From the NCBI RefSeq assembly GCF_042453785.1, contig NC_091675.1, positions 2,492,501 through 2,556,500 of the forward strand: DNA of 64,000 bases. Reading direction: 5' to 3'. Made by a program: the position numbers and the translations under genes. This document shows positions 24,363 to 35,979 of the stretch, in pieces. The stretch comes from Malus domestica (Eukaryota > Streptophyta > Magnoliopsida > Rosales > Rosaceae). Numbering within the stretch: position 1 is the first letter of the stretch; each line of letters begins with the position of its first letter. The notes beneath the pieces were generated by a model. The model saw nothing but the letters and a program-made list of their open reading frames with translations, had not been told where the DNA came from and ran no database searches.

Positions 24363-24565
24363 AACAGCGAAACCCTAACAGCGCGAAGGCTGTAAAAAAC
24401 GAGCGATTTACAGTTTTAATATAAGGAAAGGGTAAAAATGGAATTCAATTATTTGAGGCCCAAAACATAACCAATGTTAAGTCGGTGAATGTCAGTTCAA
24501 AGGCCCAGCTTCTACGGGGTCTACGTAATACGTTCCTTCATCTACAACGTATTCCAAGCCCAATG
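24363..24565 (-). promoter_or_regulatory. RPL39 promoter: telo-box and site II motifs
   Basis: Just upstream of the gene lies AAACCCTAA (about 24370-24378), the telo-box of plant translation genes. Farther out are GGCCCA-type site II motifs: ggccca near 24458, aggcccagc near 24501, and aagcccaatgcccag near 24557. Telo-box plus site II pairs bound by TCP factors are established features of plant ribosomal protein promoters; their use here is inferred. Confidence 0.7.
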
Positions 24566-24747
24566 CCCAGGAAGGTTCTTATGAGTTATCTTTTCTTTCT
24601 TTTTTAATACTCGTCCGAGTTAACAAAATGTTGTGTGCCACACTTATAGTCATTTTACGTTGTAATTTTTCTATTTTTTTGGGCAACGCGTGTTTAAATT
24701 TATTTATTTTTGTGAAAAAATCGAACTTGAGAAATATTTGTCTATTT

Positions 24748-24921
24748 AGCTGCTCAGTACTACAGTCTGGTAGTGTTTTTCTTTACTTGAAAGTGAGAAG
24801 TTTTAGTTTCGAATCTTGTGGATGGCGAATTCGATATCAAATTAGGCTGTCCATTATGTGGCTTAACTAAACTCACCCTCTCCTTAGTGTAAAAATATCG
24901 ATATACTAAAAAAAAAAAATT
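24748..24921 (+). mobile_element. SINE copy, plus strand
   Basis: Starts ctgctcagtactacagtctg (A-box-like). It has a B-box-like tagtttcgaatcttgtggat, then ggcgaattcgatatcaaatt, gtggcttaactaaact and ttagtgtaaaaatatcgata, ending in an A-run. Same family as 21.4 kb (5' and middle) with a 3' end also found at 46.3 kb. No clear target duplication. Confidence 0.75.
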
Positions 24922-25911
24922 TACTTGACCTTCGGAATTGAATAAAATAACAGTTTTTACAACAACCAAACCCGAAGAAACGGTCACATTCACACTGGAG
25001 TATGACAGTTCGTCTATAATCACAGAAAATTTTGGTAGTGTGACGATTGCACTCACACGTAATATTATTAATTCAAGAATTATAACAAAGTTAATATTTC
25101 ATAGATTTAAAGTATTGTATCACCAAACATATATTATACTTCGTGATGATTGCACTGAAAAATGTATCTAACTTATCCAATTTTAGTCTGATGATTGTAT
25201 CAAACTGTTAGTCACAACATATTTAACTTTCGTGTTGTATTTGATCAATCGACAAAATATTAAGTTTCTATTCAACCACATGCATGCATGGTAGTTGAGC
25301 TTCCATTCTCCTTATACGCAACTTACACACAACTACACCAACATGTGCTTGAGCTTTGACTAATTCTTGTGGCTTTTTAATTGCCCGGATAATGGTAATA
25401 CATATTACGTCTAAATTATATGTAACTTCGTACAGTGATTTATAGCTCGTGCAATTACAATTATTTAACTTAAAATTCAAAATCATTTTTATATCTCCTT
25501 TCCTAAGATCTCGGGTTTGAATCTCCCGTAATTATAAACCCCCGTTTACTATATGGACAACGTGGTGGGTGTATTGGGGTTAGAAAGTTCAGTTTTTATG
25601 GATTGCAATCTTGCATGCTAGTGAGAAATGGTGTGATGAGATTGTATTGTCCAAAGTTTGAAATGAAGCGAGAGTAGATGGTAGTGGTGCAAAAATCCCA
25701 TGGGATGCGGGGGGAAGCAATTTGCTGGACGCGTACATTTATACGGTACCTATCACAATCACAAAAACCAGTGGCGCATGTGAGCATGCAAAGCTGGTTA
25801 CCAACATAGCAAATCACATGACGCATTCGATGTTTCGGGTTTGATACATGAATTCATTAATGACATGTTTATCTACTAAAATTGATGTTTCGGGTTTTTT
25901 ACTCCCCTTTT
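24922..25911. other. Intergenic, no gene seen
   Basis: AT-rich. A B-box-like string (gggtttgaatctcccg, 25512-25527) hints at another decayed SINE. A 14-base string gatgtttcgggttt occurs twice, near 25829 and 25883. No supported gene. Confidence 0.4.
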
Positions 25912-26134
25912 TTTCCTTTGCAGCAATACAGACTTGCGGATACTCCTGCAGGCTGCAGTGTTCAAAGGTGCAGAAGTAGAGTCACAGGACAAAAAACAAA
26001 CGAACAATTTTTTTCTTCTTGCCAACAATCAATACCAACTAACAATCTGAACATGAACGACAACGGAAACGAGCAAACAGATACCAACCCGAAGCAGATT
26101 AAATCCTGAATGATCAAACCTGCTCTGATACCAG

Positions 26135-26380
26135 GTTGAATATCAAAGTGCGCAGCGAATAAGACTAACAAGATAATAGGAATATTATTAAACAAATGAG
26201 AATGTCGAAACGGTTACAAAACCCTAAGAGACTACATTGTGACTAACTTGTTTTCTAATGAATAACAAAGTACCATATTTATAATAAACTAACCATAATC
26301 TCTAACAAAACCTAATTCTAACGAGCTAAACCCATAAAACCAAACATTCAAATAAACCAAAATACTAATATTTTCCAACA
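26135..26380 (-). repeat. TRIM-like LTR, left copy
   Basis: About 246 bp. On the element's strand it runs from TGTTGGAAAATATTAG to GATATTCAAC and is followed directly by the initiator-Met primer-binding site. Confidence 0.8.
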
Positions 26381-26846
26381 CCCCTGTCAAACTCATGGTG
26401 GTACACGACATGAGTTTGCCAACAAGCAGATGTGGATGCAAGCCTCCAAATTCCAATGTCAATGCCGATGCTGGTGCTAATACCAATGTCGATGCCAACT
26501 TCCGAACAAACAAACAAAAAATCGAACCAAATTTTATTTATTTATTTTTTTTTTTTGCCCGCATGGGCCTCAAACAAGCAACCAATTTTTTCTTGTTTCT
26601 TCGTTTTTTTTTTATTCCCTTTTTTTTCCTTTGCAGCAATACAGACTTGCGGATACTCCTGCATGTTGCGGTGTTCAAAGGTGCAGCAGTAGAGTCACAG
26701 GACAAAAAACGAACGAACAATTTTTTTCTTCTTGCAAACAATCAATACCAACTAACAATTTGAACATGAATAACAACGGAAACAAACAAACAGATACCAA
26801 CCCAAAGTAGATTAAATCCTGAAGGATCAAACCTGCTCTGATACCA

Positions 26847-27093
26847 AGTTGAATATCAGAGTGCGCAACGAATAAGACTAACAAAATAATAGGAATATTA
26901 TTAAACAAACGAGAATGCCGGAACGGCTACAAAACACTAAGAGACTACATTGTGACTAACTTGTTTTCTAATGAATAACAAAGCACCCCATTTATAATAA
27001 ACTAACCCTAATCTCTAACAAAACCTAATTCTAACAGGCTAAGCCCATAAAATCAAACATTCAAATAAACCAAAATACTAATATTTTCCAACA
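26847..27093 (-). repeat. TRIM-like LTR, right copy
   Basis: About 247 bp, 93-94% identical to the LTR at 26135-26380 by hand alignment. Followed on the element's strand by its own primer-binding site. Confidence 0.8.
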
Positions 27094-27682
27094 AATACTA
27101 AATTTAATCCAATGGTGAAATGACTTCAGATTTGGGTGATTTGTTTATAGAGATGATATTTGAAGAAATACATAAAAGATAAACAGTTGAATTCTGAAAT
27201 TACATTACGAACTAGATCACACAAAAACGTGTATGAAAAAGCCTGTCTCCAAATAAATATATATTATGTAATTACAAATCATAACATTTCATTCAAACAA
27301 ACAAAAACCTAGTCTAAAAGGATTATGATATTCCTATTTTTTGTCAAGGATTATGATATTCCTTGACAACAACATTCAATGGTCCAATGGCCATCAAACA
27401 AAAGAAAAAATTAATCTATGTCCTTTAAACTTTATTATAAGTATAACAACGTTCAATGGATCAAAGATTTATGTGTTTGCATGTGACTCGGGAGAGGGTT
27501 AGTCCAAAATTGACAAATTGACATTTGGACTGGACCGCGTCATGGCCCATAAAAACCGTCTCAAGCTTTTGCTTCTTTGCTTCAAATTTTGCTCTCATCA
27601 CCCACGTTCGTGTTCTACCATCTCCGGTCCCACACCACGCGCTTCCATCTGGGTCCCGCCTCTTTCCCGAGTAATTAAAATA

Positions 27683-27829
27683 AGGATGTGATATACACAC
27701 ATCTTATTTTACTTCTCACACACTTTTTTAATTTTCGGCCGTCGAATCGAATGAATTGAAGAAGATCAACGGACAGAAATTATTAAGGGTGTGTAAGAAG
27801 TAAAATGAGATGTGTGGATAGTATACCCC
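27683..27829. mobile_element. MITE family A, full copy
   Basis: 147 bp with the family's ends (aggatgtgatatacacacat ... gtgtggatagtatacccc) and core (ggccgtcgaatcgaatgaat). Flanked by TTAAAATA on both sides (27675-27682 and 27830-27837), an 8-bp duplication. Confidence 0.85.
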
Positions 27830-27979
27830 TTAAAATATTTTTCCAAGCCAGGGTTTAGCTGTAAACCAGGATGATTAGTGACAAAGATTAACGCTAACAT
27901 GCTGTTTGTTCTTTTATCTTTGCTCCAATCACCTCTACCCCTTTTTTCTTTGTTCTTTTCACAAAATGTCTCATCTTCT

Positions 27980-28790
27980 TTCTTCTTTTTGGAATCCGAT
28001 CGAGGAAATTCGTTACGGTACGATGGTAAAAAAAAATTCAAAAGCCTATATATGTGAGAGTGAATTCAAACAAATCGTACGACCTTTATGCTTTTGTGTG
28101 TTTTTTGTGCGCATGATTACAGTTAATGCGACAAAAATGTTACTGAAATCGGTCGTGCAAGCACGTGAAGACTAGTTTTGGTCAATACAAAATCAATCAA
28201 GATTCGCTTCTTTTGGTTAATCCACAATATTATTGTGGATAAAGCTAAATTATATATGCTGCTAAAGTAGGTCTCATCATGAGACTAACACCGATCAACA
28301 ACACTGGAATGTCTAAAGATGACGCTAGGTGGTACGAGCAACATGTGATATAGCATTACTATTTAACTGGGTCCGCCTCTTTCCCACTTCTTTTTTGAAT
28401 CCAATCAAGGAAATTCATTATGGTACAATGGTAAAAAAAAATTCAAAACCCTGTAAATATGTGCGAGTGAAATCAAACAAGGGCGTCAAGTCTAATTCTT
28501 TCTGTGTGGTCATAGTTAATGTGACGAAAATGTTATTCGAATTGATCGTGTAAGTGCATCAAGTCTAATTCTGGTCAATCATGTTTGTTGAACATAGAAT
28601 GCAAAATTAGTCAAGATTGGCACCTTTTGGTTAATCCTCAATGTTATTGTGGATAAAGCTAATTATACATACTACAAAAGTAGGTTTTACCATGAGACAA
28701 AGACTGATCAACAACACTTGGATGTCTAACGGTAACTTTAAACAGTACGATCAAAATGTGATTTTTCTAGCATTACCGTTTACCTTTACC
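27980..28790. repeat. Segmental tandem duplication, two diverged copies
   Basis: Copy 1 (about 27980-28360) and copy 2 (about 28385-28790) share a long series of matching blocks. Examples are ggaaattcgttacggtacga/ggaaattcattatggtacaa, ttttggttaatcc with attattgtggataaagcta, agtaggt, and gatcaacaacac. The gggtccgcctctttccc string that precedes copy 2 also occurs at 27652-27668, before copy 1. There about 300 bp containing a family A MITE separates it from the repeat. The unit therefore includes that string, and the MITE inserted into one copy. No coding function seen. Confidence 0.7.
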
Positions 28791-30290
28791 GCTTACCTTT
28801 TTGTTTATAGGGTTTACACTGTCCACGTGTCGAAATGCAAGAGGTCTTGACACCAACGCTAATTTTAATCTGCGAACTGCAAGGTGGTTTCCAATGGGGG
28901 CATGCTCACTCTTGATGCCTCCAACAAAGGAAACACAAAAGTCATAAATAGCTGCAGCAACTTGAAAAAGAGAGATAGATACTCATGGAAAAATAATACT
29001 CCTCAAAAAATTCAAGTTAAATTAATTTCTCACACAAAAAAATCCTCTGATATTTTTGCAGAAATCCTGCAAGAAAATCTCTAAAAAAAGCAGTTACAGC
29101 AGCTTATGCCCTGCATCTGAGTGTGGAGAATCCAGGTTTTACAAATTGGGGCATGGCAATCCGAAACACACCAACACATTGGTTTTTGTCTGCTCCCGTT
29201 TTCCAATGCCTCCAATTTTTGTTTACTTCAAAATTGAAGATGCAGAACAGTACAATCAATATGACAAATATCAAGTTGGTTTCTTCTCTAACTGCAAATT
29301 GATCCTTAAAATAAGGCCGAAGATTTGTTTACTTGAAAATTGAGATTGTTACATGTTCGTTGTCGTTAGTTTTGAGTTATATATTCACAACTTCACACCT
29401 TTCACAACAAGTTATTCACGTGTTAGATTCAACAATTAGTGATTTTTCATCACGCGTGTAGAATTAAACGCTCATATTCAGCTATAGGTAATTATGTCGG
29501 TTCATGACGCTTTAATCAATGTGTCTCATATTAGGGCTTCACCCAATCATATTCTGGTAGCAGTATTTTTACTGTCTACCCTCCAAAAAACAGAGCATGC
29601 AAACCTATCAGTTTTGATCATTGCCTATAAGCAATCAGTCGCAAGTTTTTGCAACTTGATATTATCAAAACATACATCAAACTGAAACTCCAAGATTCCT
29701 TAAAAAAATTATTAATACAATAATGAATATTATAAAGTTCATAACCATAAAAAGAGGAGTTGCCACTCTTACTATACTCTCTAATTATTTGCATACATGT
29801 AAAAACTTATATGATTTATTTTGTCTTTTTGTTTCCTGCTTAAGACCAAACTCACATGTAGAATCTGTGGGGGACTTTGACATTAGATTTTGTTGAAGAA
29901 TAGAAGGTCCATGAAAAGCAACAGAATTATAATCTAATCCTCCAATTTACAAAACTACAACCATGTGAATTGAATTTGGTCCGGTTTGAAACTTTCCCCT
30001 CAGATTTTTGTTGAAAAAAAATATCACATCAGTTTGCAGCAAAAGTTTGAAGCCAACTAGTAAATAATAAGATACAGGGAAAAAGAACCCAAGAGTCCAA
30101 ATTCTTGTGGGACCCCAAGTCCTTAGAGAAAAACAAAAGTGAGAGGGAGAGAGCCTCCAAATTGTCCTTATATCTGTCAGACAAACCCAACTGCAAAATC
30201 CCCTCTCTCCCCTCAAACTTTCACTTGGCATTTCTTCTCTGAGGCATTTTCACAAACACTTTCTAAAAGAAACGTTTCTTTTGCACGGCT
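28791..30290. other. Intergenic and ERF promoter region
   Basis: No gene recognised. The last about 250 bases carry CT-rich leader-like sequence (ctctctcccctc) just before the ERF start and presumably hold its promoter and 5' UTR. Confidence 0.45.
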
Positions 30291-30924
30291 ATGGCGAGAC
30301 CGCAACAGCGATATCGAGGCGTCCGACAAAGGCATTGGGGCTCTTGGGTCTCCGAGATCCGCCACCCTTTATTGTAAGTCCACGCTTTAAAACATGACAG
30401 TTTTTTACGTTCGCGTTTCTGGATTGTGACTTGGAAACTAAAAGAAAGGTTTCTCTTTCTTGTGCAGGAAGACTAGAATTTGGCTGGGAACATTCGAAAC
30501 GGCGGAAGACGCGGCGAGAGCTTACGACGAAGCGGCGAGGCTCATGTGCGGGCCGAGGGCAAGAACAAACTTCCCTTATAACCCAAATGCGTCTCAGTCC
30601 TCGGCCTCCAAACTTCTCTCGGCAACTTTGACAGCAAAACTGCACAGATGTTACATGGCTTCACTCCAAATGACCAAAACTTCACTACAAGAGCCAAAAA
30701 AGCCGAAAACTTTAGTGTCATCGGGCGCGAAAATGCCAGAGATGATCAGACCGGAAATTCAGCAAGGAGCAGAGGAAAATTGGATTGTGAGGGAAGTTAA
30801 AGTAGAGAGCAGCAGCCAGCAGTTCAAGCCACTTGAAGATGATCACATTGAGCAGATGATTGAGGAGTTACTGCATTACGGGTCCATTGAGTTATGCTCT
30901 GTTGTGCCACCACAACCTACCTAA
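30291..30924 (+). CDS. ERF003: AP2/ERF transcription factor, ERF003 type
   Basis: Two exons, 30291-30373 and 30468-30924, encode 179 aa. A single AP2 domain fills the N-terminus: [60 protein letters not shown]. The intron falls after RHPLL, the position used in the group V (WIN1/SHINE-related) branch. Downstream, [20 protein letters not shown] and the acidic C-terminal [20 protein letters not shown] with LCSV are characteristic of ERF003 (Arabidopsis At5g25190-like) rather than WIN1 itself. The protein is nuclear and binds GCC-box/DRE-like DNA; group V relatives influence cuticle and cell-wall programmes. The start follows a leader without upstream ATG nearby, and the domain is complete. Subgroup assignment is high confidence; biological role is inferred. 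Confidence 0.93.
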
Positions 30925-33012
30925 AGTGTACTTCTTTACTTGCCCGCCCGCTCCCTGGCTGTGGTTTCTCTGGATAGTAGACAAGAACAGTGAAAATCTC
31001 TTTAATCCATTCATGCACGTTACTGATTAGAACCATTCCAAAAACTCCGACCGGACGCCCTATATTTATTTCTCTGCCGATGCAAACTCATGCAGCAGAT
31101 TTAACCCAATTTTCTCAAACTTGCTAGAAATTGAAGTCCTCAGCTGCATCATTAGATTTAGAACCCCATTAGGACTACCTTCTAAGTAAACCATCTGATG
31201 ATGCTATTTGTACATTATTGTTATTATTAATTCTATGCTTAATTATCCATGGTTTTAATTGTTTCCAGTTCATCGTCTCCGCAGTAAGCGCAAGTGATTT
31301 GAATTTCTTCTGAAAGTTGCAGAACCGATGTTGTTAGCCACTCATTTTATTTGGAAGTACATGGAAAATTCGAAGATCGTATAAAAGTGAATGCAGTAAA
31401 TTCAACTAATTAGTTTGCCCTGTACTGCTGTACATACAAATATCAGTTTCCATGTCCGGACGAGGGGAGAAAACGAGAGCACTGTCTGTTTTCTTGTGCA
31501 CCTTTTATCTTTCCAAGAAAACAAATAATAAAATTGCTCGGTGCCGTGGCTAGTGCGCGCACGGTACTGTAATCTCATCAGAAAAGTTATCACTCTGATC
31601 AGGTGAAAAGTAATTGTTTTAAATTAGGGCCTTCCAGACAACGCATGGTTTTCTGGCTTTTTATCTTCAAATTTAAGAAGCAAAATAATTAAAGTAGTTC
31701 TGACTTATGAACACTAGCGAAACCAACTTATGAGCAGGCTTTTTGTTGGGAATTTGCCGATTTATTCAGAAAAAAATGGACACACTTTCTCGTACCTTGC
31801 TATTTCAATCAACTAACAAACAATTTGGAGTATAATATATATATGATGAGCTCCTCACAAGAAGAGAGACTTCCCTGCACATCGGGATATTATTCGAGAA
31901 GACACAATAACATCTTACGAATGTAAGTAAATTGTTCCCTTAAATTGGGATGTGTAAAATATTATTATAAAATAAAAACAAAACCTTGTTTGAATAAACA
32001 AAAATAGTAAACAAGGTTTTGTCTTTTTTTTTTTTTGCAGTTCTTAATCCAACCCTAATTAGAGTGCTTATAAAATATGTTCATCTTAATTATACCTGCT
32101 GCTGGATTCAACCAAAAAGGCAATCCCAACTTTTTTGTTTAATTTATGCAACCAATTGCATGTGTGTTGTCCCATCTCTATCAGTGAAAACTTCATGATT
32201 GTTCACCTGTTTGGGAATTGATTTTGCTCCCCACAATCATCAAAAACTAAAGTTGTTTACTCTAATTATTTTGTTTTAACCTTTTGATCAATGTGCTTAA
32301 ATTATGACCAAAGTTAGTGAGCTCACCATCATCAATTGTTTGAAACTTGAGAACTCTCCTGGGGACCATGATCAATTTCCACCTGATCTGAAACTACTTT
32401 CCCTTCCTCAAATTCCCCATGCAACGAGAATGCAATTGTTTGGATATTTTAATAAGAAAACTAATTAAAATGATTTGAAAATTTTGAGTTTTAACTATCA
32501 GAACAAAATAAAAGGTAAAGTGAATAATACATGATTGACTTTTTAGTGTGGTTTTTCGTTAAAGTATCGTTAAAATTTCATATTTTAATTCACTAGTGAG
32601 TGACAACATGATTGATTTGGAATATTATAACCACAGGACCAACGTTAATTCGTTATAAATAAATTTTTCCTATCGTATAGAGCATATATGTTGCAAAATT
32701 ACCAGTTGAAACGAGACCGATCGAATCATTAGTTTTATAGGAAAATCCCCATTTAGACAACAAGCACTTCTTTTACTGAAGATTGATCGGACAACCTGAT
32801 TAGTATTGAAATGGATGGGTTTTGGCTCTTACTTTTCCACCATTTTTTTGCACATTCCAGAGCATTATCCAGGTAAAACGTAGAAAACTATGAATAATTT
32901 AAGCAGTAATTCTTCTGCTCTTTGCATCATAAAATCAACTCATTAGGGTTTCGGTAAAAACATGCAACGTTACGGAATTTGGGTGACCACAATGATCAAC
33001 TTGCATTTTGAG
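30925..33012. other. Intergenic, no gene seen
   Basis: AT-rich sequence after the ERF gene (3' UTR at first), with a family C MITE at 32455-32585. No other gene or structured RNA recognised. Confidence 0.45.
32455..32585. mobile_element. MITE family C copy
   Basis: Contains attttgagttttaactatca, aaaggtaaagtgaataatac, gactttttagtgtggttttt and cgttaaagtatcgttaaaat, the same order as the 50.5-kb copy and inverse to the 61.9-kb copy. Confidence 0.6.
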
Positions 33013-33202
33013 GGAAGGGATCTTCTCCGGATTTTTTTTACTAAATTCATCAAGTTCGGAAATTCGGACAATTAAAATTTGATCTAACGGTTAAATTTAA
33101 TATAATTTTTAAAATAAATCTCTGTTTATAATTATTGAATCAAATTTCAATAGTCCAAATCTGAAGAATTTAGTGAAAATGATTTGGACAGGATACCCTT
33201 CC
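33013..33202. mobile_element. MULE-like MITE with 9-10-bp duplication (family D)
   Basis: About 190 bp made of two inverted halves: ggaagggatcttctccggat ... actaaattc on the left and its reverse complement (ggaagggtatcctgtccaaa ... actaaattc) on the right. Flanks are gcattttgag and gcattttgga(g), a 9-10-bp duplication of the size made by Mutator-like transposases. Shares its inner arms (aaatttgat.taacggtta) with 16648-16845. Confidence 0.75.
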
Positions 33203-34438
33203 GCATTTTGGAGAACAGAACAGAGGCATTCCCTTGAATTTCACACCAGAGGAGAGAGAGAGAGAGAGAGAGGAGTCAAAGGAGAGATCTTGATCAGAAG
33301 AAAAAGCAGTCAAACAAATGATGGTGTATCCAATCATGATGGTGTATAGAATCTCATGGAGGAGGAAGAGACAATCATATTTGGTGCTCAATCTTTTCAT
33401 TACCCAACAACAAAATTTACATTTAATTGTTTATTTCAAATTTTTCTCTAATTAATGGGAATTATCATTTGTTTTGGCCTTTAAGGTGTCTTGGATCAAG
33501 TGCAAAGAATGCAAACATCCAAAACGCAAATTGCTTTGTATTAGGGGAGTAGGGAGTGAGAAAAGTCTCTGAAGTGAAAGGTTTGGTGGGTGTCCTACTC
33601 TCCCAGCAATGCCAAAATACGTTGAACCTGTTTATGAGCACATAATTCACAATAACTCTACTATCGTGTTTAATCATCACGTAGTATTATCATTTCATTC
33701 TTATCAAAACATATTAATCTGCTATTAATTCTAAAATATTAACTCGTTGTTATATCAAGTGGTAATGAACTCGTTGTTGATCTATATTATAAAATGTGAA
33801 TTGAATATACTGCATGATTGTCTTTTAGTATCACACAATAATTTTCGTAACGTAGTAGCGCCAAATCCAACAAACACAAACTGAATTTGATATTTTCTAT
33901 GTCTCATACTTCATTTGTTCTTGTTTCCCCCATCCAATAATCACATGGTTGGGGCATGTGCAGCAGAGCGTGTTTACACAAGTTGTTGAGATATCCACAT
34001 GGTCCTAATCACAATTACTCTTTAAACTAATCCGAGGAGACAATAATGTGGCATGATAATCTATGAGAAAAGCAGTACTAATCATCTATGTTAATTAGTT
34101 AATTAGTCATCAGTCACGTAATTTTCAGTTGGGTAGGGGATGGGCCAGGCAGTAGTTTCACCAAATTAGGACATCATCTAGCAGCTTTGAGAGTGCTTAA
34201 GAAGAAGGGCCTAGTCTGGATACTTCACATGTGGAGGTTCATAAACTATAATTTACCTAATTTGTCAAGTCTCACTGTGCCTTGATGGAAATGTAATTCT
34301 GTCTTCTATAGGAAGAAGGATCCGGAGAAATCACACGAGATCAAGTGGAAATCCGTGACTTAATAGAATGCAGATGTGGGACTAGCTGATCTACCCTGAA
34401 ATGCTTCGAGGCATATCAGTTGACTAAATATCTAAAAG
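33203..34438. other. Intergenic, no gene seen
   Basis: A short GA run (33251-33272) and AT-rich DNA. Small ORFs lack recognisable domains. Confidence 0.45.
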
Positions 34439-34451
34439 TAAAGTATTGTTG

Positions 34452-34619
34452 CCAGTACTACAGTCTATTGATATTCTTTTTTGTTAAAAGTAAAAAGTCT
34501 TAGGTCCGATTCTCGTCAACGACGAATTTGAACCATATTATTACTGGCTCATTGTGAGATTTAGCCTATTTCCCACCATTTTATGATAGATAATATCGTT
34601 AGTTAAAAAAAAATAAAAA
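34452..34619 (+). mobile_element. SINE with 13-bp target-site duplication
   Basis: Starts ccagtactacagtctattga, has a B-box-like cttaggtccgattctcgtca and ends gttagtt plus an A-rich tail. Flanks are taaagtattgttg (34439-34451) and taaagcattgttg (34620-34632), a 13-bp duplication with one change. Same subfamily as the 22.8-kb copy. Confidence 0.85.
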
Positions 34620-35054
34620 TAAAGCATTGTTGTTCTAATATCCTCATATTTTATTTATTCATCTTTTTGGCTGCTTATTTTTTGTCACTAGATGTTGGGC
34701 CGTTAGTTTGGTAATAATCTCTTGGGTGCGTAATATTTTACAAAAAATTCTCTAATGCACATACTTCTTACACATGTAAATAAAGACCGTTAGATTAACA
34801 TGGACGAATGAGATTGTCACTTTAAGTTAAGTCGCCACCAGGTTAACCAAACCCAAATCACAAAACCCGTTAGGTCTCTAATCGACCCGGCCAAAGGGTT
34901 ATAAGGCTAAAAATAATTCAAAATGACATGAAAATCATCTCCAACCTAGGGTTAGGCTAAAGGGCTTGTGGGCTCCGTTGGGCCCAAACCCTTAAACCAG
35001 GCCAATGGCCTGGCCATTTCCAGCCAGCCCTTCAGCCCAATCTTCCAGCGCCAG

Positions 35055-35111
35055 AATGTCAAGCTTGACATTTTGCCAGCCATCCAGCTCCACAATGTCA
35101 AGCTTGACATT
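35055..35111. repeat. Twin 18-bp perfect palindromes
   Basis: AATGTCAAGCTTGACATT occurs at 35055-35072 and again at 35094-35111, each a perfect palindrome. They sit in a repeated context (ccag/ccac before, ttgcca after). Together they form a short duplicated unit of about 39 bp. Confidence 0.85.
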
Positions 35112-35240
35112 TTGCCAACCCTTTAGCTCAGCCCATTTGAATGCTAACGGCTGCCATTCCTACAACATTCAAAGCTGAAGATAAAAAAGCACCACGTAGA
35201 TAAGAATTATATCTCAAATTTGCACAACCAATTACATCTC

Positions 35241-35515
35241 GACACATGTCACTCGAAATCTTATCCGAAAAATTATTAAGATTACATAAAGATAAGAAAT
35301 CTAGAGTGTTACTCACTTTAGTGACACGTGTCACTCGAAATCCTATCCGAAAAATTATTGAGATTACATAAAGATAAGAAATATTGAGAGTTACTCACGT
35401 TAGCGACGCATGTTACTTGAAATCTTATCCAAAAAATTATTGAGATTATGTAAAGATAAGAAATCCGGAGTCTATTCATTTGGCGACAAGTGGCACTCAA
35501 AATATGTTCGAAAAC
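35241..35515. repeat. Tandem repeat, four ~82-bp units with CACGTGTC-like cores
   Basis: Unit starts are gacacatgtcactcgaaatc (35241), gacacgtgtcactcgaaatc (35323), gacgcatgttacttgaaatc (35405) and gacaagtggcactcaaaata (35484). Each of the first three is followed by ttatccgaaaaattatt.ag-type sequence and a-t-taaagataagaaat. The spacing is 82, 82 and 79 bp. Cores resemble the G-box (CACGTG). Confidence 0.85.
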
Positions 35516-35979
35516 CTTATTTTAATATGGTAGTTTAATTTAATTAACCATATTAATTTAATTAGAATAATAAATTATGTTTGGCTTATGACCTTTTGGT
35601 CCCCTCAGTTGGAGATGATTTTTTGTCAAAGGGCAATGTTTGGCCTTGGTTAAAGATGATATAAAATATGGCATAACACTGTTCGTTCAAATATAATTTC
35701 TTATAGAGCTATAGGGCTAAGAGCAACTCCACCCATGGAGCCCTCCCCCCTGGCAATCCACTATTGAATACACCCATTTGAACAGTAACTGCCATTAATA
35801 AACAGTAATTGCCATTTGCATCTCCACCCTTGGAGCCCTCCCCCTGGCAATAGGCAATAAAATATTAGTTTTTTTTGTTTGTTTAAATAATACAAAATAA
35901 AATTATTTGTAATTTCGGATAAGATTTTTTAAATCGTTCTCGTTGCGCCACGTGTCATTTTATAAAAAAAATTTATTTA

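Larger units (their letters stand above)
25912..27093 (-). mobile_element. Miniature non-autonomous LTR element (TRIM-like) in tandem
   Basis: Order on the minus strand: LTR (27093-26847), primer-binding site TGGTATCAGAGCA (26845-26833), a leader, about 200 bp of other internal sequence, a polypurine tract (GACAGGGG) next to a second LTR (26380-26135), then a second primer-binding site (26133-26121) and a second leader to about 25912. The internal part is only about 450 bp and encodes nothing recognisable. The layout is LTR-internal-LTR-leader, as left by recombination between neighbouring copies or a tandem insertion. The two LTRs differ at about 16 of 246 positions (6-7%), suggesting a few million years. 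It is a fossil without coding capacity. Confidence 0.8.
34933..35626. mobile_element. Non-autonomous TIR element carrying a minisatellite
   Basis: The ends are inverted copies: left aaaatcatctccaac at about 34932, right gttggagatgatttttt at about 35607. The 5' third is GC-rich with palindromes (ggccaatggcc, and AATGTCAAGCTTGACATT twice). The rest holds four ~82-bp tandem repeats. No ORF of note. The terminal sequence resembles Harbinger-type MITEs; no certain target duplication was found. A similar end (gttggagatggcc) also occurs at about 40370, right of the Harbinger element, so the true boundary could be larger. Confidence 0.5.

Noticed and set aside
24370-24378. Telomere-like AAACCCTAA
   Set aside because: Single unit in the eL39 upstream region; a telo-box regulatory motif, not an interstitial telomere.
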